NCBI GenBank assembly: GCA_023415715.1
Contig: JAEZJP010000041.1
Span: forward strand, 1 to 7,383
DNA length: 7,383 bases
Origin: Bacillota bacterium
Lineage (GTDB): Bacteria > Bacillota > Clostridia > Christensenellales > Aristaeellaceae
Direction: 5' to 3'
The position numbers were made by a program, and so were the translations under genes. Numbering within the stretch: the first letter of the stretch is position 1; every line of letters starts with the position of its first letter. The notes below the pieces were generated by a model. It searched no databases, had not been told where the DNA came from, and saw only the letters and a program-made list of their open reading frames with translations. Positions 6,451-7,383 of this stretch are shown one piece after another.

Positions 6451-6465
6451 CAACTCATCAAATTA

Positions 6466-6945
6466 TTATGCCTTCCCAAACGCTTTGACAAAGGCATCCA
6501 GCACATCCTGATGCAAGGTAAAGCCATCCTCCGGCTTCTTGCCGCTGACCTTTTCCACCGCGAACTTTTCGATAAAGTTCATGTGGGAGATATCGAACCC
6601 TCCGCCAAGAACGCCCTGGACACGGGCAACCTTTCTAAGTTCAGCGGGATAGGCGGCAGCTAATTGCTTTTGCGCCTGCTCCCCGTCCGCCATGCAGCAC
6701 AGGAACAGCCCCAGCTTTTTCTTGGCAAGTATGTCGCCATTCTTTGCGGCAAAGGCCTTGACCTGTTTGCGGGGCATGCCGGCGTATACGGAAGCGCCGA
6801 GAATGACGGAATCATACTTGGTTAGGTCGGGCGTACCGTTCTTCAAATTGTAAAGCTCCGCTCCGCCAGAGATGCGCTTTTGCAGTTCCCTGGCGCATTT
6901 TTCCGTTACACCGTGCTTTGTAGCGTATGCGATCAATGTGGCCAT
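6466..6945 (-). CDS. Flavodoxin-domain protein (HemG/Flavodoxin_5-like)
   Basis: A 159-residue cytoplasmic flavodoxin-fold protein expected to bind FMN and carry electrons. The beta-1 strand and phosphate loop read LIAYATKHGVTE (4-15), close to the T-x-x-G-x-T FMN-phosphate loop. 'YDSVILGASVYAGMPRKQV' (44-62) is the second flavin-contacting region, and 'KKKLGLFLCCMAD' (76-88) is the next strand. Length and motifs fit the short flavodoxins related to the menaquinone-dependent protoporphyrinogen oxidase HemG, but no haem genes are nearby, so that activity is not claimed. Of two in-frame ATGs, 6945 is chosen because AAGGAGG (6953-6959) lies 7 bases upstream. The ATG at 6951 is 1 base from it but forms an ATGA overlap with the stop of the upstream gene. 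It is cotranscribed with the FMN-binding gene, and a terminator follows its stop. Confidence 0.85.
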   Translation of the reverse strand: MATLIAYATKHGVTEKCARELQKRISGGAELYNLKNGTPDLTKYDSVILGASVYAGMPRKQVKAFAAKNGDILAKKKLGLFLCCMADGEQAQKQLAAAYPAELRKVARVQGVLGGGFDISHMNFIEKFAVEKVSGKKPEDGFTLHQDVLDAFVKAFGKA

Positions 6946-6947
6946 GC

Positions 6948-7343
6948 TCATTCCTCCTTGCCTGTCAGCGCGTTTTCAATGGATTTCAAATAGGCCTTGC
7001 TGGTCACGGTGGCACCCGCCACTGTATCCACCTGCGTCGACTGTGCCCCGATTACCCTTTGGAACAATTCGGAGCTCACCTTTGCATTGGAGAACATCAC
7101 GTCCTGAGAGATAGCAATATTCCCGATCTTCTCCCCCGCCACGGTGACCTTTACCCGGTTGGTAAACCTTCCGCCCTCATAGCCGCCTTCGTATGTTCCG
7201 TCCTTAAGCCCTTGGGCAGTCACACCTGCAAGCGCAGGCTGGCTTTTTGCATCCAGCCCCTGGCTGATGAACACAAAAAATCCTGCAAAGATGATCACCA
7301 GCACTGTGATCACGACCGCCACAACCTTCAAAAATTTCTTCAT
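6948..7343 (-). CDS. Membrane-anchored FMN-binding-domain protein
   Basis: A 131-residue protein with one N-terminal membrane helix (4-27) after MKK and an extracytoplasmic FMN_bind domain of about 90 residues. The domain contains 'KDGTYEGGYEGG' (47-58), 'VKVTVAGEKIGNIAI' (64-78) and the C-terminal motif DTVAGATVTS (106-115). This matches the D-x-x-x-G-A-T-x-T pattern at which ApbE-type transferases attach FMN covalently, with Thr114 as the expected acceptor. Here Ala109 replaces the more common Ser before the Gly. Related domains occur in NqrC, RnfG and secreted electron carriers. The role inferred is electron transfer across or outside the membrane together with the flavodoxin gene that follows. 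The ribosome site AAAGGA (7351-7356 on the minus strand) lies 7 bases before the ATG. No signal peptidase or lipobox cysteine is seen, so the helix should remain as an anchor. Confidence 0.88.
   Translation of the reverse strand: MKKFLKVVAVVITVLVIIFAGFFVFISQGLDAKSQPALAGVTAQGLKDGTYEGGYEGGRFTNRVKVTVAGEKIGNIAISQDVMFSNAKVSSELFQRVIGAQSTQVDTVAGATVTSKAYLKSIENALTGKEE
6953..6959 (-). promoter_or_regulatory. Ribosome binding site deciding the flavodoxin start
   Basis: AAGGAGG on the minus strand lies inside the last codons of the FMN-binding gene. It is 7 bases from ATG 6945 but only 1 base from ATG 6951, which favours the second ATG. Either choice keeps the two genes tightly coupled. Confidence 0.7.
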
Positions 7344-7383
7344 GCCCCTATCCTTTCCCCATCATCCCGTAAGCCGCATATCC
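7340..7383 (-). other. Possible end of a further upstream minus-strand gene
   Basis: No promoter is visible in the 40 bases before the FMN-binding gene. Two minus-strand frames are open from the window edge: one ends with TAG at 7348-7350, the other with TGA at 7340-7342 in an ATGA overlap with the FMN-binding start. Either would make these genes part of a longer operon. The fragment is too short to identify. Confidence 0.25.

Noticed and set aside
6326..6511. Plus-strand frame of 61 residues
   Set aside because: It runs through the bidirectional terminator into the antisense of the flavodoxin gene, and its composition is not protein-like.

Overview
The window reads as ordinary chromosomal DNA of a Clostridia-type Firmicute. 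The grounds are strong Shine-Dalgarno sites, a Firmicutes-style CCA-adding enzyme with an HD domain, consensus SigA-like promoters, a TTG start, and a mid-range base composition (judged by eye). No species can be named from the sequence alone. Three functional blocks are present, separated by a structured non-coding stretch.

Block 1 (1-1701, + strand). The C-terminal end of a small membrane protein ends at a clear intrinsic terminator (223-256). An extended -10 promoter follows, then cca, the tRNA 3'-end CCA nucleotidyltransferase, which starts at ATG 352.

Block 2 (1774-5713, + strand). This is a complete three-gene ABC importer with its own near-consensus promoter (1774-1802): a secreted substrate-binding protein (1864-2865), an ATPase with a TTG start (2965-4071) and a fused double permease (4061-5713). 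The architecture is that of the FbpABC/AfuABC ferric-type family. The binding protein, however, has no adjacent Tyr-Tyr pair, so ferric iron should not be assumed as the substrate. It also has a signal peptidase I type leader with no lipobox cysteine. A perfect 11-bp hairpin between the first and second genes probably sets different expression levels for the abundant binding protein and the membrane/ATPase parts.

Structured region (5714-6067). About 350 bases carry no credible gene. They hold several palindromes (5714-5732, 5739-5760, 5932-5951) that look like a dispersed intergenic repeat, and then a two-tier hairpin (5967-6013) able to act as a bidirectional terminator.

Block 3 (6038-7383). 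A decayed ECF sigma factor remnant (+ strand) keeps an ECF-type promoter and a good ribosome site but only the region-2 part of the protein. A bidirectional terminator (6414-6450) separates it from a minus-strand pair: a membrane-anchored FMN-binding-domain protein (6948-7343) and a flavodoxin-like protein (6466-6945). These two are translationally coupled and probably form a small flavin electron-transfer module. Its operon continues off the right edge.

No tRNA, rRNA, CRISPR array, transposase or phage gene was seen. I did not find a clearly new system. The points most worth following up are the sigma relic with a preserved promoter, the structured repeat block, and the unknown substrate and unusual leader of the ABC importer.
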